Shown: piece by piece, positions 1-9,200 of the stretch
Layout of the letters: every line of letters begins with the position of its first letter
Numbering within the stretch: position 1 is the stretch's first letter
Source: Saprospirales bacterium
GTDB taxonomy: Bacteria; Bacteroidota; Bacteroidia; Chitinophagales; Saprospiraceae
Length of the DNA: 58,249 bases
Assembly (NCBI GenBank): GCA_002698985.1
Contig: PAAY01000026.1
Span: forward strand, 1-58,249
Direction of reading: 5' to 3'
The notes under the pieces: generated by a model
Databases searched by the model: none
Seen by the model: only the letters and a program-made list of their open reading frames with translations
Told to the model about the DNA's origin: nothing
Position numbers and translations under genes: made by a program

Positions 1-161
1 ATTTTCATGCTTGAGCGAAAGTGAGCAAATTTTATTCTGAACGAGGCAAATTTTGCAGGCGGATACGGGTAATCCGGCGAAAAATTTAACGAAGGGCAGG
101 ATAAAATTGGCCGCTTGCAGCCAAGTGATGGGAATTTAAACAGGCTCTAAATAAAACAGCT
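1..161. other. Intergenic leader before the patatin gene
   Basis: No gene is supported here. The stretch is AT-leaning and leads into the patatin start at 162. The sequence contains no clear Shine-Dalgarno site, as is usual in Bacteroidota, and I see no convincing promoter or hairpin. A gene could end just left of the window edge. Confidence 0.4.
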
Positions 162-947
162 ATGTCAAAATTAGGATTGGTACTTTCTGGTGGAGGTGTA
201 CGCGGTGTGGCCCACCTTGGTGCCATGGCATTCATGGAAGAAATCGGAATAGAGGTGGATGTCATTTCCGGCACCAGTGCCGGCAGCATCGTTGGCGGAC
301 TGTATTCTGCCGGCAATTCCATAGAAACGATCTTTGAAGTTTTCAAGAGCACCAGCATTTTTTCCTGGAGCAATTTCACCGCCCGCAAGCCAGGCTTCAT
401 TGATTCCGAAAAGTTCCATCCGGTGCTGAAAGAACACATCCCTGAAGACGATTTTTCCGCCCTGAAAAAGAAGTTTTACGTTACCGCCACCGACATTCTC
501 AATGGCGTGGTCACAACGTTTTCCGAAGGGGAAGTCATCAAGGCCATCCTGGCATCATCGGCAGTGCCGGTGGTGTTTTCTCCCGTCAAAATCGGCGACA
601 GTCTTTATGTGGACGGAGGGGTGCTGAACAACTTTCCAATAGAACCGCTGCAGGGGCGTTGCCGGGCCATCATCGGCATCAATGTGCACCCCATAAAACC
701 TGTAAAAGCAGAAGATATCACTTCTACTTTCACCATCATGGAAAGGCTGTTGCGAATTTCCATCTACCACCAAACACGTCAGAAATTGCCACATTGCAAC
801 ATTGCCATTTCACCACCGGAGCTGGCCAATTACGGCACCTTCGACCGCAACCACTTCGATGAAATATTTGAGATTGGCTACAAAGCTGCCAAAAAGAAAA
901 TGGAGGAATTTCAACTGCTGAAAGAAGGCATCATCGAGGCAGCTTGA
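162..947 (+). CDS. Patatin-like phospholipase family protein
   Basis: This 261-residue protein is a lipid acyl hydrolase of the patatin/RssA type, cutting acyl esters of phospholipids or related lipids with a Ser-Asp dyad. The oxyanion-hole loop GGGVRG lies at residues 10-15, the nucleophile elbow GTSAG has Ser39, and the catalytic Asp151 is in the DGG motif. The length fits the short single-domain bacterial class, and no signal peptide is seen, so it should be cytoplasmic or membrane-peripheral. The start is the ATG at 162. It converges with the RluA gene on the minus strand and the two stop ends overlap by 17 bases. The physiological substrate cannot be read from sequence. Confidence 0.93.
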   Translation: MSKLGLVLSGGGVRGVAHLGAMAFMEEIGIEVDVISGTSAGSIVGGLYSAGNSIETIFEVFKSTSIFSWSNFTARKPGFIDSEKFHPVLKEHIPEDDFSALKKKFYVTATDILNGVVTTFSEGEVIKAILASSAVPVVFSPVKIGDSLYVDGGVLNNFPIEPLQGRCRAIIGINVHPIKPVKAEDITSTFTIMERLLRISIYHQTRQKLPHCNIAISPPELANYGTFDRNHFDEIFEIGYKAAKKKMEEFQLLKEGIIEAA

Positions 948-1629
948 ACAAGTTCCATTTGCCCGTCTGGGCGGGTGCCTGGGTGAATTCCATTTGCTTC
1001 CCTGTTTTGGGGTGTTCCAGTTGCAGCAGGTGCGAATGCAGATAAATCCCGAATGCATTGCCGGCTTCAGCAGGGCCGCCGTAAAGCTCATCTCCCACGA
1101 TGGGATATCCGGCTGCTGCCAATTGCGCCCGGATCTGGTGGTAGCGACCTGTCAACAACTCCACCTCCAACAGCGAATAATTATTAGCGGTTTGTAAAAG
1201 GGAATACTTCAGGTGTGCTGCTTTTGCCCCTGGTGCCTTATCGTCAGCAAGCCTGGCTTTGCGGGCTTCCCGGTCTTTTACAAGCCAGTGGCTTAATTCA
1301 CCCTCCTTCTGTTCCGGAATATTATCACAAACGGCAAGGTATCTTTTGGCCATGCTTCGCTTCGCAAACTGTGCGTTGAGCGATCTGAGTGCCATTTTTG
1401 TCTTCGCAAAAACGATAAGGCCGCTTACCCGCCGGTCAAGCCGGTGCGCCACACCGGTGATGAGTTGCTTTTTCCAGGGGTACTTTTCTTCCAGGTAAGC
1501 GCTGACGAAGCCAGCCAGACCTAGTGAGCCCTCCGTACTCAGGCCCGCAGGTTTATTCAGCACCAGCAGGTAATTGTCTTCGTAAATGATATGTTGGCTG
1601 AGGTCGAATTCAGCGAAGGGATCAGGCAT
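931..1629 (-). CDS. RluA family pseudouridine synthase (short form)
   Basis: This enzyme isomerises uridine to pseudouridine in rRNA or tRNA. The family motif HRLDRRVSG holds the catalytic Asp (about residue 65), and LTGRYHQIRAQL is the second conserved block. At about 232 residues it has only the catalytic domain and lacks an N-terminal S4 domain. I chose the ATG at 1629; a TTG nine bases upstream is the alternative. The ATG overlaps the stop of the upstream replication initiator (ATGCCTGA, 8-base overlap), so the two are very likely co-transcribed and translationally coupled. That pairing with a plasmid-type Rep gene is odd for an RNA-modification enzyme. The RNA target is unknown. Confidence 0.9.
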   Translation of the reverse strand: MPDPFAEFDLSQHIIYEDNYLLVLNKPAGLSTEGSLGLAGFVSAYLEEKYPWKKQLITGVAHRLDRRVSGLIVFAKTKMALRSLNAQFAKRSMAKRYLAVCDNIPEQKEGELSHWLVKDREARKARLADDKAPGAKAAHLKYSLLQTANNYSLLEVELLTGRYHQIRAQLAAAGYPIVGDELYGGPAEAGNAFGIYLHSHLLQLEHPKTGKQMEFTQAPAQTGKWNLFKLPR

Positions 1630-3118
1630 TTTCCTCAAACCACTTTTCGCAGTAAGACTTCACACTGTTCTCCAGCAACTGCCGGTAGTTGGGCGTGTTT
1701 TTGAAGTCAACAAATGCAGCTCTTCTGTCTCTGCGGATTCGTTTGTACACGTCGGCATATTCCTTTTTGAAGCTGCTATAGTCAAAAACCTTTTTGACTT
1801 CCTCGCGGCTTTCTTCCTTGCCGTTCAATGCTGAAAACAGGTTGGTCTCCCCTACCCTGCTCTCACTGTCTGCTTTGGGCTCCCGGAATATGTTGTGCTT
1901 TCGGGTGAAAGCCTCTTGCTTTTGGTCGTTCAGCAATTTGCGGAATGCTGCAGCTGTCATCCCCTTCGCAATTTCGCGGTTGGAACGCTCGGCTTCTTTG
2001 AGGTTCTTTTTGCGAGCAATCACTTTTTCAACCAACCTTGCATACAGATTGGGCTCTTCAAAACGGCGGTTGTTGACCCATCCCAAAAAAGCTCTTGCTT
2101 TGTCTTTGTCGGTCTTTGCAGTGGTTTTCTTTTTGAAGAAATCAATCATGTAGTACACGAACAAATCCTCGTAGCCTTTCAGCTCGCTGCCCTTGATGAT
2201 CGGGAACACATCATCGAGAATCTGACCGATTCCCAGTCCAAGGTCTGTCAGCATGTTGAATGCCCGGCGCTGCGCCTCGGTCAAATGCTCGACGCGTTTA
2301 TCGAGTTTGCTCCAGTCGTGCTTGCGCGCTTTGGTAGCTTTAGAAGTAGCATCTTCCAGCCGGTTCACTTCTTCCGGAACGTTTTCCGCATTTTCTGAAA
2401 TGATGATCCGGATGCCGGAGATGTTTCTGCCTTTCTTTACGAAGTCGTATTCGATGTGCAGGCGGGTCTTTTCATTGATTTCATTTCTTGCCACATCCAG
2501 CACTTTCCTTCTGAAATTCCGGAAGTCAGGGTACTTGTCGGAAATGCCAAGCCGCTGTTTGAGTTCTCCCAGGCTTACCGCCATGGTGTTGCGACCGTGC
2601 CGGATGTTTTCGTAGTAATAGGATTTGCACATCTGGTAAATGCGTATGGAAAAACCACTTTTCATCCTGGCCACCTCAAGAAACTCGAAGCGGGTGAACT
2701 TTTCCTTCAATCCCAGCAGAAACGGCTTCATCTGCGGCGAAAAACCGAACTCCACACAGAGGTTGCCGTTTTCATCGTACTTAGGCACCGCACCAGCCAC
2801 CCAGTTGATATGTCCACGCAACCGGACGCCATCGATGGTGAAATCAGTGGGGAAGGTGATTTTTTTATCAGTAATGCTATCGAGCAGTTCATCCAGCCGC
2901 TCATAAAAAGAGCCGTGCTTTTTGGTGGTATCAGTTTTAAGGATGTGCTCAATTTCAGAAACAGGAACCAAATAGGCTTCAAAGTCACTGTCTTCGGGTT
3001 TGAGCAAGGTAGCCATGTACAGTATCAGCTTTTGCTCTCTTGGCGTAAGCTTGTAGCGTGCATGCTGAATGAACTTATTGGCTATGGCGGCAACTTTTTT
3101 AGGTCCGTCTGGCTTCAT
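1622..3118 (-). CDS. Plasmid-type replication initiator (RepB/Rep_3-like, winged helix)
   Basis: This protein should bind the iterons just upstream and open the origin. Its N-terminal half resembles Rep_3/RepB initiators: a block beginning ANKFIQHARYKLTPREQKL, followed by SFYERLDELLDSITDKKI and the FSIRIYQMCKSYYY helix typical of the duplicated winged-helix fold. The C-terminal half is charged, probably helical and not recognised. The frame stays open to a GTG at 3199, but that start lies inside iteron-like DNA; the ATG at 3118 (498 residues, MKPDGPKKVAAIANKF) is better. The iterons lie directly upstream, so the gene is probably autoregulated. The stop overlaps the start of the RluA gene. Confidence is high for an initiator, moderate for the exact subfamily. 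Confidence 0.85.
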   Translation of the reverse strand: MKPDGPKKVAAIANKFIQHARYKLTPREQKLILYMATLLKPEDSDFEAYLVPVSEIEHILKTDTTKKHGSFYERLDELLDSITDKKITFPTDFTIDGVRLRGHINWVAGAVPKYDENGNLCVEFGFSPQMKPFLLGLKEKFTRFEFLEVARMKSGFSIRIYQMCKSYYYENIRHGRNTMAVSLGELKQRLGISDKYPDFRNFRRKVLDVARNEINEKTRLHIEYDFVKKGRNISGIRIIISENAENVPEEVNRLEDATSKATKARKHDWSKLDKRVEHLTEAQRRAFNMLTDLGLGIGQILDDVFPIIKGSELKGYEDLFVYYMIDFFKKKTTAKTDKDKARAFLGWVNNRRFEEPNLYARLVEKVIARKKNLKEAERSNREIAKGMTAAAFRKLLNDQKQEAFTRKHNIFREPKADSESRVGETNLFSALNGKEESREEVKKVFDYSSFKKEYADVYKRIRRDRRAAFVDFKNTPNYRQLLENSVKSYCEKWFEENA

Positions 3119-3194
3119 AGTTTCTGGTTTTCGGGGCAAATTAGATGGTGCTGTGTACTTGTCAAGTTTCGGGGTACACTTTTTTTCCACATTG

Positions 3195-3264
3195 CCCACA
3201 ATGAGTACACATATAACTAATTTTTATTGGATTTTGCCCAAAATTGAGCCCACATTAGGTACAC
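3195..3264. repeat. Rep-proximal iterons (two copies)
   Basis: Two copies of the 16-base iteron CCCACAnnnnGTACAC lie at 3195-3210 and 3249-3264, right in front of the replication initiator. The first overlaps the possible GTG start of that gene. More degenerate GTAC-containing words occur just inside the upstream reading frame, around 3151 and 3170. Their place between gene and main iteron array suggests they act as the Rep operator. Confidence 0.8.
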
Positions 3265-3446
3265 AAGCGATGCCTGTTTTAGCCCGATTGGGGTCAAAAT
3301 GGCCTTTATTCTACCGCTATTACTCCCAGGGATTATTCCAAACACAAGAGGTACACCTAAAGAATCCGCCCCTGGAGCCTGTGCTTTTCTAATGAACCTA
3401 ACTTGCTGGCAATCAGCGCTTTTTATTATTACTCTTTTATTACCGT

Positions 3447-3614
3447 CCCACATTAAGTACACAAATCCCACAATTAGTACACTTTTTCCCCACACTAGGT
3501 ACACTTTACTCCCACAAAATGTACGCGATACACCCACAAAAAGTATTCATATATCCCACAAATGGTACACATTAAACCCACTTTAAGTACGCGAATCACC
3601 CACACCAAGTACGC
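3447..3614 (+). repeat. Main iteron array of the replication origin
   Basis: Eight direct copies of CCCACAnnnnGTAC(A/G)C start at 3447, 3467, 3489, 3511, 3533, 3555, 3577 and 3599. The last seven starts are exactly 22 bases apart, about two helical turns, so bound initiator molecules would line up on one DNA face. This is the classic layout of an iteron-controlled plasmid origin. The copy at 3533 is the most degenerate (GTATTC end). Copies nearest the AT-rich side end in GTACGC rather than GTACAC. Confidence 0.9.
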
Positions 3615-3720
3615 GAGTTTTTATCTAATTAGTTGTTTTACAATAAGTTAGACTGAAGCTAATTAATTAACCACTAAATAATTAAATCTAAACACTATTA
3701 ATTATCGAAGGTGTTTTTGT
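3615..3720. other. AT-rich stretch beside iterons, probable unwinding element
   Basis: Immediately after the last iteron the DNA becomes very AT-rich, with repeated AATTA/TTAATTAA words and no coding potential. In iteron plasmids the duplex-unwinding element sits in this place, so I infer that role. I see no perfect DnaA box (TTATNCACA). Confidence 0.6.
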
Positions 3721-3815
3721 TTGTTTTTCGCGTTTTTGAAAAGCCATTATACCACTGGCAAGAAATGATAACCACTTAGTTTACTGCTATTGGGAACAAA
3801 TTCATTGGCCGTGAT

Positions 3816-3864
3816 GTGTACATTTTGTGGGATACCTATTGGACTCAGCCCACAAATGGTACAC
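3816..3864. repeat. Distal iterons in opposed orientation
   Basis: An inverted iteron (GTGTACATTTTGTGGG, 3816-3831) faces a direct one (CCCACAAATGGTACAC, 3849-3864). The opposed pair lies about 200 bases beyond the main array. Such distal pairs often serve in initiator handcuffing or control, which here is inference. The remaining DNA from 3865 to about 4090 shows no gene I can support. Confidence 0.75.
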
Positions 3865-4094
3865 ATGTTTTGGTTTTGGCGTCGATGGTTAGCGTGGGCG
3901 CGTAACGCTTTATTGCGCTTCTTTTCATTTGAAACCAATCTTGTCCAGGTTCAATGGCACAGGAGCAGTAAAAGAACGGCTTCATTTTCATTCAGAGCCC
4001 TCCCCTCCCCTTTTCATGCTGGCCATTAAGTGCCGCCCCTGTCTAATTTTTTCTACCGTCAAGAACATCTGGCTATCGCTTGATAGATGTAGAA

Positions 4095-4230
4095 TTCGTT
4101 ATTTCGTTAAAAGTAGATTGCGTTAAAACGTTATTTCATTAATTCCGGGGGCTTTAAATAATGGCATTTTGTAATATTGCGGCAGAACGAAGTAGTTATT
4201 TCGTTAAATCTTTATTTCGTTATTTTAACC
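4095..4230. promoter_or_regulatory. Operator-like TTTCGTTA half-sites upstream of parA
   Basis: Between the origin and parA there are several copies of the word CGTTATTTCGTTAA or close variants (near 4096, 4121, 4195 and 4212). The same word forms the palindromes downstream of the par genes. Small ribbon-helix-helix partition proteins usually repress their own promoter through such sites, so this is likely the parA promoter and operator. The assignment rests on repeat identity and position only. Confidence 0.65.
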
Positions 4231-4249
4231 CTCAAACCTCTAATTCGCT

Positions 4250-4888
4250 ATGGCTTTGATCGTAGGTGTAGTATCTCAGAAAGGTGGCGTAGGCAAATCC
4301 ACCATCAGTAGGCTGGTGGCATGCAACTATTCAGCGAATGAATGGCTTGTCAAAATTGCCGACATGGATCTTTCGCAGGGTACATGTACGAGTTGGAACA
4401 GGCGCCGCTTGCAGAATGAAATAGAGCCAAAAGTGGCTGTAGAGCAGTTTGCATCCGTCAAAGATGCATTGAAACAAGCCGACCAGTACGACATGATAGT
4501 TTTTGACGGAGCCCCCCACTCCACCAGCAAGACCCTTGAGATTGCGCTGGTAAGCTCTTTGGTGATTCTTCCCACCGGAATGGCCCTGGATGACCTTGAG
4601 CCTACCATCAAGCTCGCCCACGAGCTCAAAAAGCATAAAGTAAATCCTCAGAAGATAGCCATTGCTTTTTCCAGAGTTGGCAACAGCGATGCGGAGTTTG
4701 CCGAAGCCACCGCTTATGTGGAGGCCAGCGGTTATCACCTGCTCGATGGGGCTTTGTACGAGAAAACAGCGATCAGGAGGGCCAGCGATGAGGGGAAATG
4801 TGCAACTGAAACCTCTTTCAGAACCATCAATGAAAAGGCAGACATCCTTGTGCAAAGTATCGTGAATCGCATCGATGAACTGTCCTGA
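4250..4888 (+). CDS. parA: ParA-type partition ATPase (small, type Ib)
   Basis: This 212-residue Walker-type ATPase moves replicon copies to daughter cells by binding nucleoid DNA in its ATP form. The deviant Walker A motif KGGVGKST is at residues 11-18, followed by the switch block ADMDLSQGT and the Walker B region MIVFDGAP. It lacks the N-terminal helix-turn-helix of type Ia ParA proteins, so regulation should fall to its partner. The start ATG follows an operator-like repeat field. Forty-one bases downstream is the small ribbon-helix-helix gene, and the gap itself holds a palindrome of the partition type. Together with the iteron origin this forms a full plasmid maintenance module. Confidence 0.93.
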   Translation: MALIVGVVSQKGGVGKSTISRLVACNYSANEWLVKIADMDLSQGTCTSWNRRRLQNEIEPKVAVEQFASVKDALKQADQYDMIVFDGAPHSTSKTLEIALVSSLVILPTGMALDDLEPTIKLAHELKKHKVNPQKIAIAFSRVGNSDAEFAEATAYVEASGYHLLDGALYEKTAIRRASDEGKCATETSFRTINEKADILVQSIVNRIDELS

Positions 4889-4889
4889 T

Positions 4890-4912
4890 CGTTAAAACGT
4901 TAATTAACGAAA
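4890..4912. repeat. Partition-type palindrome between parA and its partner gene
   Basis: The gap between the two par genes contains CGTTAAAACG next to TTAATTAACGAAA, the same words as in the upstream operator and downstream centromere-like field. It may be a further binding site for the ribbon-helix-helix protein. Confidence 0.6.
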
Positions 4913-4929
4913 TCATTAAATCTTTACAA

Positions 4930-5154
4930 ATGGCCAAGATCAAACGACCTACAAGAAGCACCAAGGGCGCACCACCACCTGAATTTGAAGCTCCAACCAA
5001 CCTGGTACGTAGTTCTGACCAGGAGCTAAAACCTATGAACTTTAAAGTTCCTGCTGCTTTCAAACGCGAATTCAAGACTTATGCCACCGAACTGGACATG
5101 ACGATGGTCGATTTGCTTCAGCAGTGTTTTTACTTCTACAAGAACAATCGTTAG
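4930..5154 (+). CDS. Small ribbon-helix-helix partition protein (ParB/ParG-like)
   Basis: This 74-residue basic protein has a flexible, proline-rich N-terminus (about residues 1-35) and a C-terminal ribbon-helix-helix core: the strand MNFKVPAAF, then helices through KREFKTYATELD and MVDLLQQCFYFYKN. That is the build of ParG and related centromere-binding proteins, where the N-terminal tail stimulates the ParA ATPase. It lies just after parA and is flanked on both sides by TAACGAAA/TTTCGTTA palindromes, its likely targets. Sequence in such proteins is poorly conserved, so family assignment rests on fold pattern and context. Confidence 0.82.
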   Translation: MAKIKRPTRSTKGAPPPEFEAPTNLVRSSDQELKPMNFKVPAAFKREFKTYATELDMTMVDLLQQCFYFYKNNR

Positions 5155-5155
5155 T

Positions 5156-5186
5156 AACGAAATAACGATTTAAAGATATAACGAAA
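5156..5186. repeat. Partition-type repeat just after the RHH gene
   Basis: TAACGAAATAACG and ATAACGAAAG follow the stop codon directly. These are half-sites of the downstream palindromes and mark the left edge of the centromere-like field. From about 5187 to 5370 there is no gene; one hairpin-forming stretch lies near 5260-5290 (TAATAGCTTTGACAGCTA TTA-type arms). Confidence 0.6.
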
Positions 5187-5374
5187 GCTTACCTACCGGA
5201 CTCCTGCCTTTAGAGGTGAGCTAGGGGAACATTTCCCTTTGGCCATCATCCGATAGCTACGGTGTAATAGCTTTGACAGCTACTATTACCTTCCATGTTG
5301 TTGGGCTTTTTACCCTTTTCGCTCTGGATCTGCGTGTATTTCTCCAAGTCTCATTTTTTATCAGACGAGATGAA

Positions 5375-5950
5375 TTAACGAAAGCGTTATTTCGTTAAAG
5401 CGTGCTTTCTACCCGGGCTTGTTGTTTTGCACTAGCAGGCTTCCCTTTTAGTTAACGAGTGTGATGCAGCCGTTGTGCTGCAGTAGTAACGAAAACGTTA
5501 TTTCGTTAAAACGTGGTGTCTACCAGGACTGCTGTATCACCTGAGTAATCATCCAGCTTTGTTATCGAGTGTGATCCAGTTGTTGGGCAGTCGTAGTAAC
5601 GAAAGCGTTATTTCGTTAAAACTCAGACAAGCTCTTTCCAGGATAGAACGGCATGGACCCGTGACATGCCATTGTCAGGGGAGGCAATGATCGACAAGGT
5701 AAATTTGGAGACCCAGGCAGCCCAGGTGCTTCATTTTTAATGATTTAACGAATTAACGAAAACGTTATATCGTTAAACGGGTGCTTTGGTGGTTTCATAC
5801 TAATACTGGTCTCAATGGGCACAGTAAGCAGGCACAATCCCGGACATTACAGTAGCTTGTTCCAGGATAGAACAACTTACACCTGTTGCGTGTAGGGTAT
5901 TGAATACTAATGCAATTCCTGTCATTATTTCTTTATTTCGTTAATTCATT
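5375..5950. repeat. Centromere-like field of spaced palindromes (parS/parC analogue)
   Basis: Four near-identical palindromes built on TAACGAAAGCGTTATTTCG followed by TTAAA occur at about 5375-5400, 5487-5512, 5597-5622 and 5753-5779, with a half-site near 5930-5945. The first three are 110-112 bases apart, and the DNA between copies two and three also repeats (GAGTGTGATnCAG before each palindrome), so these are roughly 110-base direct repeats. No reading frame here looks real. A spaced palindrome cluster downstream of parA and an RHH gene is the expected form of a plasmid centromere. Confidence 0.8.
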
Positions 5951-6277
5951 AGTGATTCAACCACTCAGCGTAGCATGGGTATAGACTGCAAAGCGTGTGC
6001 GGTAAAAGTGTCCTCCAGCTTCGATCGAGGGGCGGCATTAGACCCTTGATACTGGAGAGCAAACAGCTGTACTCGAAGACAACTGTGGCGCTGAGGCACT
6101 ATTTGCAGAGAAATAACTTATCTTTGACCACTCGTTTGTCTTACCCAATGGCTACTCCCCCCATTTCGATCTGATCTCACCAACACTTTGATTGCGTATT
6201 TTCGAGTGAGGGCAACAGCCTTTCACCCGCCGGTTTATTCATACTCCCCGCATTTTGTAACAAACACTGTAACACCA
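5951..6277. other. Non-coding leader of the large T9SS protein
   Basis: No gene is supported here. A possible Bacteroidota -7 box, TATCTTTG, lies at 6119-6126, about 150 bases before the chosen start at 6278. A TTG lies 13 bases upstream of it, shorter than the usual spacing to a -33 box, so the promoter call is weak. Confidence 0.4.
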
Positions 6278-9200
6278 ATGAAACGAACACTATCAAACCT
6301 GAAACCCTGGGAGTTAATTCTTCTTTTCGTTATTTCGTTAATTCTTTCTTTAAAGATTTCTACAAACGCCCAGCCTGCCGGATTCACCGATCAGGTTTAC
6401 ATGGGTGGCTGGGATAAGGTGGTTGGATTCACCTGGGATCAAAACGGCCGGATGTATGTGTGGGAGTATGCCGGCAAAGTATGGATCGTTGAAAACGGCG
6501 TCAAGCAAACAACGCCCTTGCTGGATATCAGCGATGAAGTAGGGGGGTGGCGCGATTTCGGGCTGCTGGGTTTTGCACTGGATCCGAATTTCCTGAGCAA
6601 CGGTTACTTCTACCTCCTCTATGTGGTGGATCGCCACCACCTGATGAATTACGGAACGCCGGATTACGACCCCAATGCCAACGAATACTATGCTGCTACC
6701 ATTGGCCGGGTGACGCGCTACCAGGCAGATGCCGCGACCAACTTTACAACCGTAGTGCCTGGCAGTCGCCAGGTACTCATCGGCACGGGGCCTGGTGATG
6801 GTCCGCCCATTTTGCATGAATCCCATGGGGTAGGGCACCTGGTTTTCGGAGAAGATGGCACCCTGATGGTGTCCATCGGTGATGGAGCCAGCTACAGCTC
6901 CCGGGATGAAGGATCGGCAGGGGAGACATATTGGTCGCAAGCCCTGGACGATGGCATTATCACTCCGGCGCAGAACATTGGCGCTTATCGTTGCCAGACG
7001 CTGGACAACTACAGCGGCAAAATGTTGCGCATCGATCCGCAAACAGGGGAGGGGGTACCTTCCAATCCCTATTACGACCCTGCCAACCCATCCTCTCCCG
7101 CTTCGAGAATTTGGGCAAGGGGAGTGAGAAATCCCTATCGTTTTGCGCTGGTTCCTGAAAGCGGAAGCCATGACCCAGCTGACGGCAACCCGGGAACTTT
7201 TCTCATTGGCGACGTAGGGTGGGGGACCCGCGAAGAACTATCGTTGATGAACGCCCCGGGGATGAATTTCGGCTGGCCCAAATACGAGGGTATGACCCAC
7301 CAGCCCGGATACAACAATGGAACCTATGCACCACCAACCCACGACCTTCCGGTTGCCGACTGGCGAACCGGTTCGCCCCGTGCTTATGTTGACGGAACGA
7401 TCTACAACATCGGCTCGGCCCAGGTGCCGGGGCCTTCTTTCCTCGGCAACGCCTCCACAGGGGGCACCTGGTACCGCGGCGATGACTTTCCGGCGGAGTG
7501 GAAGAACACCTACTTCCACGCAGATTACGGAGGTGGATGGATTAGGAATTTCGTCTTCGATCAGAACATGCGCCTGACCGAGGTGCGCGATTTCATCTCC
7601 AACGCCGGTGCCTGTGTCTTTGTAGGCACACACCCCACACAAGGCAACCTGTATTACGTGCGTTACCCCAACCAAATACGCCGGGTGACTTTTACCGGAG
7701 TGACCAATCACGCACCGGTGGCCTTTGCCCAGGCGGATCAGACTTATGGAGCATCCCCGCTCACGGTTAGTTTTTCTTCGCAAAACACCTTTGACCAGGA
7801 CGGTGACCCGCTGACTTTCCTTTGGAACTTTGGCGATGGTAACACCAGTACCGATCCCAATCCCACCCACACCTTTTCCGGAACGGGAGCCAATGGATGG
7901 GAGGTGGTACTCACCGTGATGGATGACGAAGGATTGACGGCCAGTGCCACGCTGAACATCGCTGTCAACAACCAGCCACCCCAGATCACCGCCACCAGTG
8001 TGGATGGTGTCAACGAATTTGACCCGCACCTCATCACCAATCTTCCACTCAGTGCCACTGTTTCGGATCCGGACAACAACCTCAATCAGCTCAGCTATCA
8101 CTGGGAGGTATTGCTCCACCACAATGAGCACAACCACCCCGTGACGGAGGTTTATGACCCCAACGGATCGGCTTTTCTGTCGCCGGTGGAGTGCTACCTG
8201 GCCAGCTATTGGTACCGCATCAAACTCACCGTAACGGACCCATCCGGCTTGTCGGATTATTTTGAAAAAGACATCTATCCAAATTGCGCCGGAGCGGCGC
8301 AAAGCATCACATTCCCGGCCATTTCGGACAAGGTGATTACCGATGCACCCTTTACCCTCAACGCCACGGCCTCTTCCGGGCTTCCGGTGAGTTATTACAA
8401 AATAGAGGGGCCTGTGGTGATCACCGGCAACCAGGTGGTGCTCACCGGTGTGCCGGGCAAGGTAACCATCGTCGCAACGCAGCCCGGAAACGGCACCTAC
8501 TCTTCAGCACCCAATGTTCAGCGCAGCTTTTGGGTCAATGTAGGTTCCGGCGGCGGTTGCGTCGGCACTGGACTGATTTCCCGAGAAGTTTGGACGGGAG
8601 TGAACGGCACCGCTGTTTCACAAATCCCGTTGAACACCACACCCGACATCGAAGATCAGCTGACCATTTTTGAAATTCCCACCAATACGATGGACAATTT
8701 CGGAACGCGGGTGCGCGGCTACCTCTGTCCGCCATCCAGCGGCCAGTACAAATTCTGGATTGCCAGCGATGACAACAGCGAGCTTTGGCTGAGTACCGAT
8801 GCCAACCCGGCCAACAAACAGCTCATCGCCAATGTGCCCAATTGGACCAGCTCCCGCCAATGGGATAAATACGCCCAGCAGCAGTCGGCCGTCATCAACC
8901 TGGTGGCCGGGCAACTTTACTACATTGAGGCCCTGCAGAAAGAGGGTGGGGGAGGAGACAACCTGGCTGTGGGCTGGGAACTCCCCAATGGTGTGCAGGA
9001 GCGGCCCATTCCGGGCATCCGCCTTTTGCCTTATGGTTCGGCTGCGCCAACGGCATCTTTCACCGCCAATCCTTCATCGGGCAGCGCCCCTTTGACCGTT
9101 AGCTTCGACGCCACGGCGTCAACGGATTTTGACGGAAACATCGTCAGTTACAGCTGGGATTTTGGCGACGGCAACTCCGGCAGCGGGACGACTCCAACCC

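Noticed and set aside
3447-3614. Regular repeats considered as a CRISPR array
   Set aside because: The 16-base repeats are only 4-6 bases apart and sit next to a plasmid initiator; they are iterons, with no room for spacers and no cas genes.
3299-4029. Small open frames in the origin region
   Set aside because: They run through iterons and AT-rich DNA, have no protein pattern and reflect the repeats.
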